64,000 nucleotides of DNA from Paenibacillus sp. FSL M7-0420 (lineage in GTDB: Bacteria; Bacillota; Bacilli; Paenibacillales; Paenibacillaceae), in contig NZ_JBBOCJ010000001.1 of the NCBI RefSeq assembly GCF_038002345.1, positions 124,001 through 188,000 of the forward strand. The letters are read 5' to 3'. Within the stretch, counting starts at the first letter, position 1. Every line of letters begins with the position of its first letter. The notes below the pieces were generated by a model, which was not told the origin of the DNA, searched no databases, and worked only from the letters and a program-made list of their open reading frames with translations. Position numbers and translations under genes: made by a program. Positions 35,417 to 44,161 of the stretch are shown here, piece after piece.

Positions 35417-36996
35417 CAAATCTGATGATTGTGGATGATGAGAGAATGATCCGTCAAGGTCTGAAGGCGATGATCGAACGGGAATATCCGTCGGTCTACA
35501 ATATATTGCTGGCGGGGAACGGCGCAGAGGCACTGGAGCAGTACAAGCGGGAGCGGCAGGATGTGATTATCACCGATATCCGGATGCCGATCATGGATGG
35601 AATTACGCTGCTGGCGCGGCTGTCTGCGGAAGCAGGGCCGGGTGGAGCTCCGGCTGTGATTATTCTCAGCGGCCATGATGATTTCGAATATGCCAAAAGC
35701 GCAATCCGCTACCGCGTCAAGGATTATCTGCTCAAGCCGATCCGCCGCGAGGAGCTGTTCGAGATTCTGGAGCGGATAGCCAAGGAAGGGGCGGAGCGGG
35801 AATCCAGCAGCCATAAGCAGCAGCAGGAAGCAGAGGGCTACCGCCGCGAGCTGCGGGCAGCCCGTCTGCGCAGCCTCCTGATGCAGCAGGAGGGCGAGGT
35901 ATCGGCGGCCCAGCAGGAGGAGCTTGCGGGGCTGGCACTGCCTTTTACAGTAGGGGTGCTGAACTATTATCACAGTGACGGTACACGTATGAAGCCTGGA
36001 GAGGTGCAGGGGCTGCTGGAGCAGCTGGACGGACCGCTGGAACATAAATTCAAGGAGATCCTGACGGACGGGGACGGGAAGCTGGTGCTGGTCGGAGAGG
36101 GGGAGAGCTTCCTGGAGCTGGCAAAGAAGGCCGAGTCCAAGGAGTTAACGCGGCTGCTGCTCGGAATCAGCAGGGAGAGCCGCAGCGCCGAGCAGTTCCG
36201 CGCCTGTTATCTGGAGGCTTGCCGGGCGCTGGAATACACCTTCCTGTCGCCGCAGGCCAGCTTCGTGGACTATGCGGATATTCAGGCCGGACGGCTGAGC
36301 TTCCCTTCCCCGGAGGAGGAGCTACGCAAGCTGCTTAATATGCTGGGGACCGGGCGGGAGAAGGAGATTAAGGCGCTGCTTAGCGCTGTTTTTCAGACGG
36401 AGCATCTGCTGAGGCTGGATCTGAGTTACCTGGAGAATGTAGGGCGGAGTATGAATGAACGCGTACTGGATGAGGTGTTCCGTGCGCACGGCGAAGCTTC
36501 GGTGGAGGTGCTGAAGCTCTACCGCCAAGTGGGCAACCTGCATAATTTCCGCCATTTCCACGACTATTACCGTGCGCTTGAGCATCTGCTCCTGAGCGTT
36601 AACGATTATATTCTAGGCATCAAATCCGCCCACACGGAGCATGCCGATATGGAGGAAGCGCTGGCTTATATCGAAGCGAATTATGCCCGCCCGCTGAACA
36701 TGGCGATGGTCAGTAACTATGTATCTCTCAACTATTCATATTTCAGTGAAGCGTTCAAGGCTTACACCGGGGAGAGCTTCGTGCTGTATCTCAAAAAAGT
36801 CCGCATCCGCCATGCCAAAGAGCTGCTGGCCGATAACCGGGTCAAGCTGGCCTCCGTCTCCGAGTCCGTCGGCTTCGAGAACAGCAAGCAGTTCGCGCGG
36901 GTATTCAAGGAGCTGGAGGGCATCTCTCCCGGGGAATTCCGGGCGAAGCTGCTGATGGGGCGTTATCCCGGCCAGGCCGAGGATAAGGAGTCTTAG
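35413..36996 (+). CDS. AraC-family response regulator (YesN-type)
   Basis: The 527 residues have a receiver domain (MTNLMIVDDERMIRQGLKAM, phospho-Asp55 in ITDIRMPIMDG, Lys in DYLLKPIRREEL), a ~280-residue middle region of YesN type, and a C-terminal AraC pair of HTH motifs (AMVSNYVSLNYSYFSEAFKA, SVGFENSKQFARVFKELEG). It forms a pair with the upstream kinase, and the stop-start overlap couples them. It probably activates the adjacent importer. Confidence 0.93.
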   Translation: MTNLMIVDDERMIRQGLKAMIEREYPSVYNILLAGNGAEALEQYKRERQDVIITDIRMPIMDGITLLARLSAEAGPGGAPAVIILSGHDDFEYAKSAIRYRVKDYLLKPIRREELFEILERIAKEGAERESSSHKQQQEAEGYRRELRAARLRSLLMQQEGEVSAAQQEELAGLALPFTVGVLNYYHSDGTRMKPGEVQGLLEQLDGPLEHKFKEILTDGDGKLVLVGEGESFLELAKKAESKELTRLLLGISRESRSAEQFRACYLEACRALEYTFLSPQASFVDYADIQAGRLSFPSPEEELRKLLNMLGTGREKEIKALLSAVFQTEHLLRLDLSYLENVGRSMNERVLDEVFRAHGEASVEVLKLYRQVGNLHNFRHFHDYYRALEHLLLSVNDYILGIKSAHTEHADMEEALAYIEANYARPLNMAMVSNYVSLNYSYFSEAFKAYTGESFVLYLKKVRIRHAKELLADNRVKLASVSESVGFENSKQFARVFKELEGISPGEFRAKLLMGRYPGQAEDKES

Positions 36997-37002
36997 GGCG
37001 GG

Positions 37003-37205
37003 AGCAAGTGCAGGTGCAGGTGCAGGTGCAGGTGCAGGTGCAGGTGCAGGTGCAAGAGTAGGTGCGGGTGTAAGAGCAGGTGTAAGTGCAGTAGCGGCAG
37101 GTGCAAGTGCAGTAGCGGCAGGTGCAAGTGCAGTAGCGGCAGGTGCAAGTGCAGTAGCGGCAGGTGTAAGTGCAGTAGCGGCAGGTGCAAGTGCAGGGGG
37201 GCCAC
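37003..37205. repeat. Hexamer and 21-bp tandem repeats after the response regulator gene
   Basis: About seven copies of GCAGGT (37013-37052) are followed by five copies of a 21-bp unit, CAGTAGCGGCAGGTGCAAGT plus G; the GTAGCGG marker recurs at 37091, 37112, 37133, 37154 and 37175. Both lengths are multiples of three, and one frame would read Ala/Gly/Ser/Val-rich without a stop, but no start or ribosome site precedes it. Confidence 0.85.
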
Positions 37206-37286
37206 GGGCGTAAGATAAGGCCGGTTGGCAAGGCCGCCGGTTCTGGTCTATGATAGGAGAGATGAACGGCTGGGAGGTGACTTACA

Positions 37287-38090
37287 ATGGAGGAAGTACA
37301 AGGAACATTGATTACAGTAGACAGGCTTGCCGCCGACTTCCGGCGGCTGGGTGTGCAGGAGGGGATGACGCTGCTACTGCACTCCTCCTTGAAGTCACTC
37401 GGGCAGTGGGTAGCAGGCGGACCCGTTGCCGTGATCCTCGCGCTGGAGCAGGTGCTGGGCGAGGAGGGAACGCTGGTGATGCCGACGCAATCCTCGGATC
37501 TGACCGATCCGTCAGGCTGGAGCAGACCGCCAGTGCCGGAGGCCTGGTGGCCGGAGATCCGGGAGCATATGCCGGCGTACGACCCTGACCTCACTCCTAT
37601 CAGAGGCATGGGGATTATCCCGGACTGCTTCCGCAAGCAGCGGGGGGTGCGGCGCAGCAGCCATCCGATTGATTCTTTTGCCGCCTGGGGGAAGCACCGG
37701 GATGTCATTATTGACGGCCATGGCCTGGAATATGCCTTCGGAGAGCGGTCGCCGCTGGCCCGGATCTATGAGCTGGGAGGAAGCGTGCTGCTGCTGGGCG
37801 TGGACCATGGGAACAATACCTCGCTGCATCTGGCGGAGCACCGGGCGGATTATGCCGGGAAGCAGGAGGTTATCGCAGGTGCTCCGATGCTGGTGGATGG
37901 CGTCCGGCAATGGGTGGAGTTCAGTGATTACAACTGGAATTCAGATGATTTCGCTGAGCTTGGTGCGGACTTTGACAAGGAGACCGGGCGGATTGCCAAG
38001 AGCTTCATTGCAGCTTCTGCGGCACAGCTGGTCCCCCAGCGGGAGATTGTCGATTATGGGGTGAAGTGGCTGGAGCACCGCCGCAGGTAA
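37287..38090 (+). CDS. AAC(3)-family N-acetyltransferase (YokD-like)
   Basis: The 267 residues have the family hallmark LLLHSSLKSLGQWVAGGPVA, LVMPTQSSDLTDPSGW, and RRSSHPIDSFAAWGKH with the catalytic-site His. HS-S-x-K and the C-terminal LLGVDHGNNTSLHLAEHRAD also match. It is a cytoplasmic, acetyl-CoA-dependent enzyme related to aminoglycoside 3-N-acetyltransferases. Many such chromosomal members do not confer resistance. GGGAGGTGA precedes the ATG. Confidence 0.92.
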   Translation: MEEVQGTLITVDRLAADFRRLGVQEGMTLLLHSSLKSLGQWVAGGPVAVILALEQVLGEEGTLVMPTQSSDLTDPSGWSRPPVPEAWWPEIREHMPAYDPDLTPIRGMGIIPDCFRKQRGVRRSSHPIDSFAAWGKHRDVIIDGHGLEYAFGERSPLARIYELGGSVLLLGVDHGNNTSLHLAEHRADYAGKQEVIAGAPMLVDGVRQWVEFSDYNWNSDDFAELGADFDKETGRIAKSFIAASAAQLVPQREIVDYGVKWLEHRRR

Positions 38091-38128
38091 TTATCGATAC
38101 ATACTTGGGTAAAGGGGAATCAGAATTC

Positions 38129-38764
38129 ATGACTACTACGGTGTATATTACAAGACACGGGCAGACGGAATGGAATGTGCAGAAGCGGATGCAGGGCCAT
38201 CAGGATTCGCCGCTTACGCCGCTGGGCGTCCAGCAGGCGGAGTGGCTGAGTAAGAGCCTGCAGGATATCCATCTGGACGCGGTCTATGCCAGCTCCAGCC
38301 CCCGGGCGCTGCGGACGGCACAGATTATCCGGGGCGGGCGGGAGATCCCGCTTACCGCCTATGATGAATTCAAAGAGATTAACCTCGGCATCTGGGAAGG
38401 CAAGGAGGCCGGTGAGCTGGAGGAGCAGTACCCGGAGCAGCACCAGTTATTTTTGGGGGACCCGGCGCTGTTCAGCATCCAGGGCGGCGAGACCTTCGCA
38501 GCAGTGCAGGAGCGTGCGCTCAGCAAGCTGCGTGAGCTCATAGATCTGCATGAAGGCGGCACGATCCTTATTGCCACCCATACGGTAGTAGTGAAGGTGT
38601 TGATGGCTTATTTTGAAGACCGGGCTATGGACAAGCTATGGGATCTGCCCTACATTCACCCTACCTGCCTTTGCAGAATTGATATTACTGACGGCGTGCC
38701 GGAGATTGTGCTGCACGGGGACACCAGTCATTATGTGACCAGTGAGGGCGGGCTGGAGTCCTGA
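38129..38764 (+). CDS. Histidine phosphatase family protein
   Basis: The 211 residues begin MTTTVYITRHGQTEWNVQKR, with the RHG motif at 9-11, and contain SSPRALRTAQIIRGG, the second Arg motif, and the catalytic ATHTVVVKVL. This is the phosphoglycerate-mutase/phosphatase superfamily (PhoE/CobC-like). It hydrolyses small phosphate esters; the substrate is unknown. ATG 38129 has AAAGGGGA upstream. The CDS starts 38 bp after the preceding acetyltransferase and is probably cotranscribed. Confidence 0.9.
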   Translation: MTTTVYITRHGQTEWNVQKRMQGHQDSPLTPLGVQQAEWLSKSLQDIHLDAVYASSSPRALRTAQIIRGGREIPLTAYDEFKEINLGIWEGKEAGELEEQYPEQHQLFLGDPALFSIQGGETFAAVQERALSKLRELIDLHEGGTILIATHTVVVKVLMAYFEDRAMDKLWDLPYIHPTCLCRIDITDGVPEIVLHGDTSHYVTSEGGLES

Positions 38765-38894
38765 GCAGCAGTTACTGGATAGCAGCACAGCAGGTAGAGT
38801 TACGATAAACAGGCGATGCGCATGTGGCATCGCCTGTTTGGCGTGGTGCGGTGTAAGGCGTGGATGACGTCGTGCGGCGTGTATAGTGAGAGGT

Positions 38895-39850
38895 AATGCT
38901 GCATGAAATACAACACTGGAGCTCAATAGGGGCTGCCTGCGTGGAGATCCTGCACGAAATGCAACACTGGAGCACGATAGGGGCTGCTTGCGCGGACATC
39001 CTGCACGACATGCAACAATCCAGCTCCCACTCGCCCCGAATCGCCGGAAATCCTGCAATAGTTGCAACAATGCGTCATAGCCAGTAACAAATTAGAAAAA
39101 ATCCTGCATAATGTGCAACACTGGAGCACGATAGGGGCTGCTTGCGCGGACATCCTGCACGAAATGCAACAATCCAGCTCCCACTCGCCCCGAATCGCCG
39201 GAAATCCTGCAATAGTTGCAACAATGCGCCATAGCCAGTAACAAATTAGAAAAAATCCTGCACATTGTGCAACACTGGAGCACGATAGGGGCTGCTTGCG
39301 CAGAAATCCTGCACGAAATGCAACAATCCAGCTCCCACTCGCCCCGAATCGCCCGAATTCCTGCAAATGTTGCAACAATATGCCACAGCCCGTAACAAAT
39401 TAGAAAAAATCCTGCACATTGTGCAACACTGGAGCACGATAGGGGCTGCTTGCGCAGAAATCCTGCACGAAATGCAACAATCCAGCTCCCACTCGCCCCG
39501 AATCGCCTAAATTCCTGCAAAAGTTGCAACAATGCGCCACAGCCAGTAACAAATTAAGAAAAATCCTGCACATTGTGCAACACTGGAGCACGATAGGGGC
39601 TGCCTGCGCGGAGATCCTGCACGAAATGCAACACTGCGGCTCTCACTCGCCCCGAATCGCCTGAAATCCTGCAATAGTTGCAACAATGCGCCATAGCCAG
39701 TAACAAATTAGAAAAAATCCTGCATAATGTGCAACACTGGAGCACGATAGGGGCTGCTTGCGCGGACATCCTGCACGAAATGCAACAATCCAGCTCGATA
39801 GGAACGACCTGCGCGGACATCCTGCATGAAATGCAACGCTGCCAGCTCCT
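38895..39850. repeat. 51/52-bp tandem array, family C, about 19 units with a 154-bp higher-order period
   Basis: The anchor CTGCA lies at 38899, 38950, 39001, 39053, 39104, 39155, 39207, 39258, 39309, 39361, 39412, 39463, 39515, 39566, 39617, 39669, 39720, 39771 and 39822. Spacings run 51, 51, 52, repeating, so three sub-units make a 154-bp unit. Each has a dyad such as TGCACATTGTGCA, TGCAATAGTTGCA or TGCACGAAATGCA. The array lies between the convergent phosphatase and MFS genes. Open minus-strand frames here are shadows. Confidence 0.95.
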
Positions 39851-39860
39851 TGAGGTCCAT

Positions 39861-41141
39861 CTACATAGAGATCTTGCCCGTCAGTGCAGCCTCTCTGCGC
39901 TGACGGTCCCGCTGCTCCAGCACAGACAGGTCGCCGTCCAGCGCCTTCAGGCCGGGCAGGCGCAGGGCCACTCCGGCGTAGAGCGCCGGAAGCAGGCCTG
40001 CGGCAAGCAAAAGAACAGGAACCCCATACAGCTCGGCGACCGCACCGGCTGCCAGGGCACCAATCGGCGACAGGCTTCCGCCAATCAGGAAGCGGACCGA
40101 GTTGACCCGGCCCTGAAGCTGGCCGGGCACGAGCCGCCCGTGCAGGGAGGAACTCAGGGAGCTGAAGAAGGGCCCCATCAGTCCGGCAGCGAATACGGCG
40201 AACAAGGCGAAGGCATAGCTGGGGATGAAGCCCCACAGCATGGTGACGATGCCTGACAAGCCCAGGCTGCCCAGCATGACAGCGCGCCGCTGCTTAATCT
40301 CGCCCAAGATAGAGATGACCCCGAGTCCGGTGAGATACCCAAGCGCAGAGGCTGTAGACAGCGTGCCTACAGCCGCCGCATCGCGGTGCAGCACCTCGCG
40401 GACATAAGGGACCATCATCGTCCATATGGCTGTGGAGCTAAGATTGCTGACGGCAGCCATCATCATGATCGTCAGCATGGCGGGGAACCGCCGGTAGAAT
40501 GAGAAGCCTTCGGCCACCTCCCGCAGATAGCCGGATCTGGAGGCGGCAGCGGCAGGCGGACCGGCGGGCTTGCCCATCCGGGGCAGCCACAGTAGCATGG
40601 CAATCGCAGCTATGTAACAGACGGCGTTGACCCCGAGTGCAGGCAAGGCGCCGCTGGCTGCGGTCAGGATGCCGGCAAGGGCCGGTCCGAGCAGCGCGGC
40701 GGCACCCTTGCAGCCGTCAATGATGGCGAAGGCGCGCATCAGCTTGCCGGTCCCGGCAACGCCGGGGATGACGGCCATGGCCGTCGGCAGGAACAGCGCG
40801 GAGCAGGCGCCGCTCAGGCTGGCAGCAGCGAACAGCTGCCAGAGCTGGAGATGCCCGGCGAGGCCCATGCCGAGCGGAAGCAGGAGCGCCAGCAGCCGAA
40901 GCACGGCGAGGCAGGCCATGAACCGCACGCGGGGCAGCCGGTCGGATAGCGGCGAGCCGAGCAGGCGCAGCACCTGCTCGGGAATCATGGAGCTGAGCGC
41001 AAGCGCCCCCATTGCCACCTTGGAGCCAGTCAGGTCATAGACCAGCCACTCCATGGCCAGCAGCCCAAAGGCATCGCCGAAGGCGCTGAGTGAAACCGTG
41101 GATAACAATCCGTAATAGCTCCGTTTCTGCAACCCGCTCAC
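39861..41141 (-). CDS. MFS transporter
   Basis: The 426 residues show twelve membrane helices with an internal loop after helix six (KPAGPPAAAASRSG). The segments LSAFGDAFGLLAMEWLVYDL and GMGLAGHLQLWQLFAAASLS are typical of MFS efflux-type proteins (DHA3/tetracycline-exporter-like). It starts with GTG at 41141, overlapping the stop of the upstream ArsR gene (GTGA), with AAGGGG ahead. Coupling with a helix-turn-helix regulator suggests inducible export; the cargo is unknown. Confidence 0.88.
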   Translation of the reverse strand: MSGLQKRSYYGLLSTVSLSAFGDAFGLLAMEWLVYDLTGSKVAMGALALSSMIPEQVLRLLGSPLSDRLPRVRFMACLAVLRLLALLLPLGMGLAGHLQLWQLFAAASLSGACSALFLPTAMAVIPGVAGTGKLMRAFAIIDGCKGAAALLGPALAGILTAASGALPALGVNAVCYIAAIAMLLWLPRMGKPAGPPAAAASRSGYLREVAEGFSFYRRFPAMLTIMMMAAVSNLSSTAIWTMMVPYVREVLHRDAAAVGTLSTASALGYLTGLGVISILGEIKQRRAVMLGSLGLSGIVTMLWGFIPSYAFALFAVFAAGLMGPFFSSLSSSLHGRLVPGQLQGRVNSVRFLIGGSLSPIGALAAGAVAELYGVPVLLLAAGLLPALYAGVALRLPGLKALDGDLSVLEQRDRQRREAALTGKISM

Positions 41142-42043
41142 CCCTTCAGATAGTCCTCAATATGTCCGGGCAGATCGTCCAGCGCCTCCAGCCGCAGGCT
41201 GTAGGAGATACTTTTGCCGCTGGTGTGAACGATGACCAGACCTGCTGCGCGCAGAGCGATCAGGTGGTAGTGGATCGTGCTTTTGGACAGCTGGACTGCC
41301 TTCACAATCTCCGTGAAATTCATCTGACGTCCGGTAAGCTGCCGGAGAATGAACAGTCGGGTCTCATCCGACAATGCCCGGGTAAGCCGCAGGAGCGCGG
41401 CAGCAGGACGTCCTTCTCCGGGAGGGAGTGCATCGCAGGAGTAGCTGGTGAACACAAACTCATCATATTGAGAGGAGATGACCAGCGGACGGGCATGATA
41501 CTGCGGAGTGATAATAACCTGCTTCAGCGTCTCCGACGGATAGAGCCGCATCCCTTCGGTGGCTGCCTCGTAGATGGCCATATCATTCGTGCCGTCCAGC
41601 ATCGCTGCCCGTGCTTCGGCCTCCTGCCGCAGCCCTTCTATAATAGCCGGATCAATGCTGCTGAAATAGCTGTCATTCCATACCCGGATCACTTCAGCCG
41701 CAGCATCCCGCAGCCCGGCAAGATTCGCAGGCACACTCTGCCCGAACTGCCCTGCAATGTCGTAGAGCTCCCCCGGAGACAGCGCTTCGAACCAATGCAG
41801 GAACTCCTCCGCCGTACGCTCTCCGGGACAGCTCCAGATGTAGGGGGAGAGACTGAAATTATCGGTGAGCTTGAGCACCTCCTTCATACGCTGGAGCATG
41901 ACAGGGGCGAACTGCGTCTGAACCTGGCGGACCCAGGAGGTCCCGGCATCCATAGCCGTATGATTTTGCTTGCCGATAAAAGCGTTGAGGCTGGTAATGC
42001 ATTCATAGACAGGCGCGAAGTCCACAGTTACTTTATAATCCAT
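41138..42043 (-). CDS. ArsR-family winged-helix regulator with a large N-terminal domain
   Basis: The 301 residues consist of a ~210-residue N-terminal domain of unknown ligand type and a C-terminal winged helix (~215-290: LTRALSDETRLFILRQLTGR, LSKSTIHYHLIALRAAGL). This layout matches the DUF5937-ArsR group. It is coupled to the downstream MFS gene. An inverted repeat at 42080-42097, 37 bp upstream of the start, is a likely own-operator. AGCAGGAA precedes the ATG. Confidence 0.88.
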   Translation of the reverse strand: MDYKVTVDFAPVYECITSLNAFIGKQNHTAMDAGTSWVRQVQTQFAPVMLQRMKEVLKLTDNFSLSPYIWSCPGERTAEEFLHWFEALSPGELYDIAGQFGQSVPANLAGLRDAAAEVIRVWNDSYFSSIDPAIIEGLRQEAEARAAMLDGTNDMAIYEAATEGMRLYPSETLKQVIITPQYHARPLVISSQYDEFVFTSYSCDALPPGEGRPAAALLRLTRALSDETRLFILRQLTGRQMNFTEIVKAVQLSKSTIHYHLIALRAAGLVIVHTSGKSISYSLRLEALDDLPGHIEDYLKG

Positions 42044-42079
42044 AAGAAATTCCTGCTTTCTGGTGTAGTTGAGATAATT

Positions 42080-42097
42080 GTTCTACAAACATAGAAC
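42080..42097 (-). promoter_or_regulatory. Inverted repeat, likely ArsR-type operator
   Basis: GTTCTACAAACATAGAAC has 6-bp arms (GTTCTA/TAGAAC) and a 6-bp centre. It is upstream of the ArsR gene on the minus strand. An ATTATA/TATAAT sequence at ~42111 could be the -10 box. Confidence 0.55.
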
Positions 42098-42212
42098 TTA
42101 TATTTGTTTTATTATAAACGAACTTTTTGGGTTTGGGAAATGATTCTTTTTGGTGGGTCTGTCACAAAACACAGCCTTTTGCAGTTATACAGGCAGAGAG
42201 GAGAGAGAAGCT

Positions 42213-42818
42213 GTGGATAAAGCGGAAATCAGCGGTTCGGATAACCGGACAGAGCAGGGGGCGGAGCCGAAGCTGGCAGTGGAGCAGACGGTAAAGCAAG
42301 TCCAGCAGGGGGATGTACAGGCATACACCCTGATCATTAGACATTTTCAGCGGCCGATCTACTTGTACTGCTACTACTTACTGGGAAACCGGGAAGAGGC
42401 TGAGGATGCGGCGCAGGATATTTTTATCAGGGCACTAACGCGGCTGCAGCAGTATTCGGAGGAAGTTTCTTTCTCGGCTTGGCTGTACACCATTGCGCGC
42501 AACCATTGTCTCGACCGGATTAAGCGCAGGAATAAGAGCTTCAAGCTGCTCAGTCTCTACAGGCAACATCAACACCAGGAGGAAGAGCAGGCCGGAGATA
42601 CAAGATATACAGAGATTGTCCACGGTCTGCTTGAGAAGTTAAATATGGAGGAGCGGCAGATTCTGCTGCTGCGGGCGCTTGAGGAGCATAGCTTCGAGGA
42701 GATCGGGATCATCATGGACATGAAGGCCGGGACGGTCCGCAAAAAATATGAACGGCTGCGCAAAAAGCTAGGACGCCGTCAGAATAGTGGAGGGAGAATC
42801 ACCCATGAACCAAGTTAA
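42213..42818 (+). CDS. ECF-type RNA polymerase sigma factor
   Basis: The 201-residue protein has sigma region 2 (DAAQDIFIRALTRLQQYSEE, then FSAWLYTIARNHCLDRIKRR) and region 4 (EERQILLLRALEEHSFEEIG and KAGTVRKKYERLRKKLGR). Start: GTG 42213, with GAGAGGAGAG upstream. It overlaps the next gene by 14 bases. The downstream gene is the likely anti-sigma factor. The target promoters cannot be read from here. Confidence 0.92.
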   Translation: MDKAEISGSDNRTEQGAEPKLAVEQTVKQVQQGDVQAYTLIIRHFQRPIYLYCYYLLGNREEAEDAAQDIFIRALTRLQQYSEEVSFSAWLYTIARNHCLDRIKRRNKSFKLLSLYRQHQHQEEEQAGDTRYTEIVHGLLEKLNMEERQILLLRALEEHSFEEIGIIMDMKAGTVRKKYERLRKKLGRRQNSGGRITHEPS

Positions 42819-43974
42819 ACGGGAGGAAGCCGAACTGGAACGGATTGGACGCATGATCCGGGAGACCCCGGTTCAGATTGATCTGGAGGAACGCATCATG
42901 CGCCGGGCGCTTAGCGGGCGACTGTCAGGCGTGAAGGCAGAGCCTAGAAGGCTAAGAAGAACAGGCCGGATGCTGCGGAAAAGTGCGGGGATCGCAGCGG
43001 CTGTCCTCCTGGTTACCCTGCTGATTGCAAGCACTGAATGGATCTCTCCTACGCTGGCGGCATCCATTAAGCAAATACCGGGGATGAACTCGATCTTCCG
43101 GCTTGCCGGGGATCTGGGGCTGCGGAATGCAGATGAGCAGGGGCTCGCAGCAGTACCGGAGCGTAGCGATACCCACGGCGGGTTAACGCTCAAGGTGTCT
43201 GAGGTGATGTACGACGGAATTCGCGTGACCCTTGGGATAGAGCGCCATACGGATGTAGAGAAGCTGCAGCAGGGCGATATCAGCGACCTGATGACAGATA
43301 TCAAGCTGTCGGTGGACGGTGAGGATATTAACACCTATGGTCCGCTTGGCGGCACCGGCGGCGGTTCCTTTGGTCCGTTCCTGCTGCGCGGGAAGGATGC
43401 CGATTCCAGGATCATTCAGTTCACGGATTTGCAGAATCAGGGCGGGCGTGCCTTCCCGGATACCTTCGATCTGACGATGGCTGTTGATATCCAGGGCATC
43501 GCGGAGCCTTTTGAAATCACGCTGCCTGTGGTCAAGAAGACCTATCGTAACAGTATTGCGGAGCCCATTGTCCGCAGCGTCTCCGGCATGACCTTCACGC
43601 TGGAGACGCTGGAGCTTACGCCGATTACTACAAGACTCACCACACGGATTGAACGGCCTGCGGGGCAGCCCGTCGATGCAGTGAAGGACTTCTTGGGCTA
43701 TGATCTTATAGATGATGAGGGCAACGTATTGCAGGAGATTAACGGGGGTACCGGCTGGAGTGCCTCGGGAGGAACTGCTCTGCTGTCAGCAGCCCTATTC
43801 GAACCGCTGGTGCATCCGGGCGGACGGCTCACGGTCAAGCCCTTCCGTACACTGTCCATCAACAAGGACGGAGTGCGGGAGAAGGAGTATATCCCCGAAT
43901 TCGAAGTGACTGTGCCGGTATCAGTGCCAGTGCCAGTACCAGTACCAGTACCATTGCCGATAACGGAGAAGTAA
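42805..43974 (+). CDS. DUF4179 domain membrane protein, likely anti-sigma factor
   Basis: The 389 residues have a ~60-residue cytoplasmic N-terminus (VQIDLEERIMRRALSG), one membrane helix (SAGIAAAVLLVTLLIASTEW) and an extracytoplasmic region of DUF4179/DUF5643 type (SIKQIPGMNSIFRLAGDLGL and FEVTVPVSV near the end). It ends in a Pro-Val repeat (PVPVPVPVP) encoded by a CCAGTACCAGT-type microsatellite. The ATG follows GGAGGGAG and overlaps the sigma gene. Confidence 0.88.
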   Translation: MNQVKREEAELERIGRMIRETPVQIDLEERIMRRALSGRLSGVKAEPRRLRRTGRMLRKSAGIAAAVLLVTLLIASTEWISPTLAASIKQIPGMNSIFRLAGDLGLRNADEQGLAAVPERSDTHGGLTLKVSEVMYDGIRVTLGIERHTDVEKLQQGDISDLMTDIKLSVDGEDINTYGPLGGTGGGSFGPFLLRGKDADSRIIQFTDLQNQGGRAFPDTFDLTMAVDIQGIAEPFEITLPVVKKTYRNSIAEPIVRSVSGMTFTLETLELTPITTRLTTRIERPAGQPVDAVKDFLGYDLIDDEGNVLQEINGGTGWSASGGTALLSAALFEPLVHPGGRLTVKPFRTLSINKDGVREKEYIPEFEVTVPVSVPVPVPVPVPLPITEK

Positions 43975-43979
43975 TCTTA

Positions 43980-44060
43980 TGCTTCACAAAATAACCCCAC
44001 AAAGTGGAGTTCCAGCTTCGAAGATGACTCAGGTACTTTGCGGGGACCCCAAAACATAAA
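43980..44060. repeat. Dispersed repeat related to that between cysT and cysW
   Basis: ATGCTTCACAAAATAACC, AGCTTCGAAG and CTTTGCGGGGACCCCAAAAC occur downstream of the DUF4179 gene. The ATGCTTCAyAAAA and GCTTCsGAAG elements are shared with 9572-9725. The internal CCCCACAAAGTGG and CTTTGCGGGG can pair. Confidence 0.45.
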
Positions 44061-44075
44061 AATTCTTATCTATCA

Positions 44076-44124
44076 AAAAAGGCGGTTCCCGCAGCGCATC
44101 ATGCGCCTTGGGAACCGCCTTTAC
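44076..44124. terminator. Bidirectional intrinsic terminator
   Basis: AAAGGCGGTTCCC pairs with GGGAACCGCCTTT around 19 nt that includes GCGCATCATGCGC. A/T runs occur on both sides, and it lies between convergent genes. Confidence 0.88.
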
Positions 44125-44161
44125 TGATTTAAACCTCGTATAACGCTGTAGCGTGCGTGCG

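Noticed and set aside
36908..37708. Minus-strand Cys/Thr-rich frame near 37 kb
   Set aside because: It reads through the tandem repeat and the start of the acetyltransferase; antisense shadow.
38896..39591. Minus-strand frames with LLHFVQDFCASSP repeats
   Set aside because: Shadows of the 51/52-bp array; changing frames at each 154 bp and no start signal.
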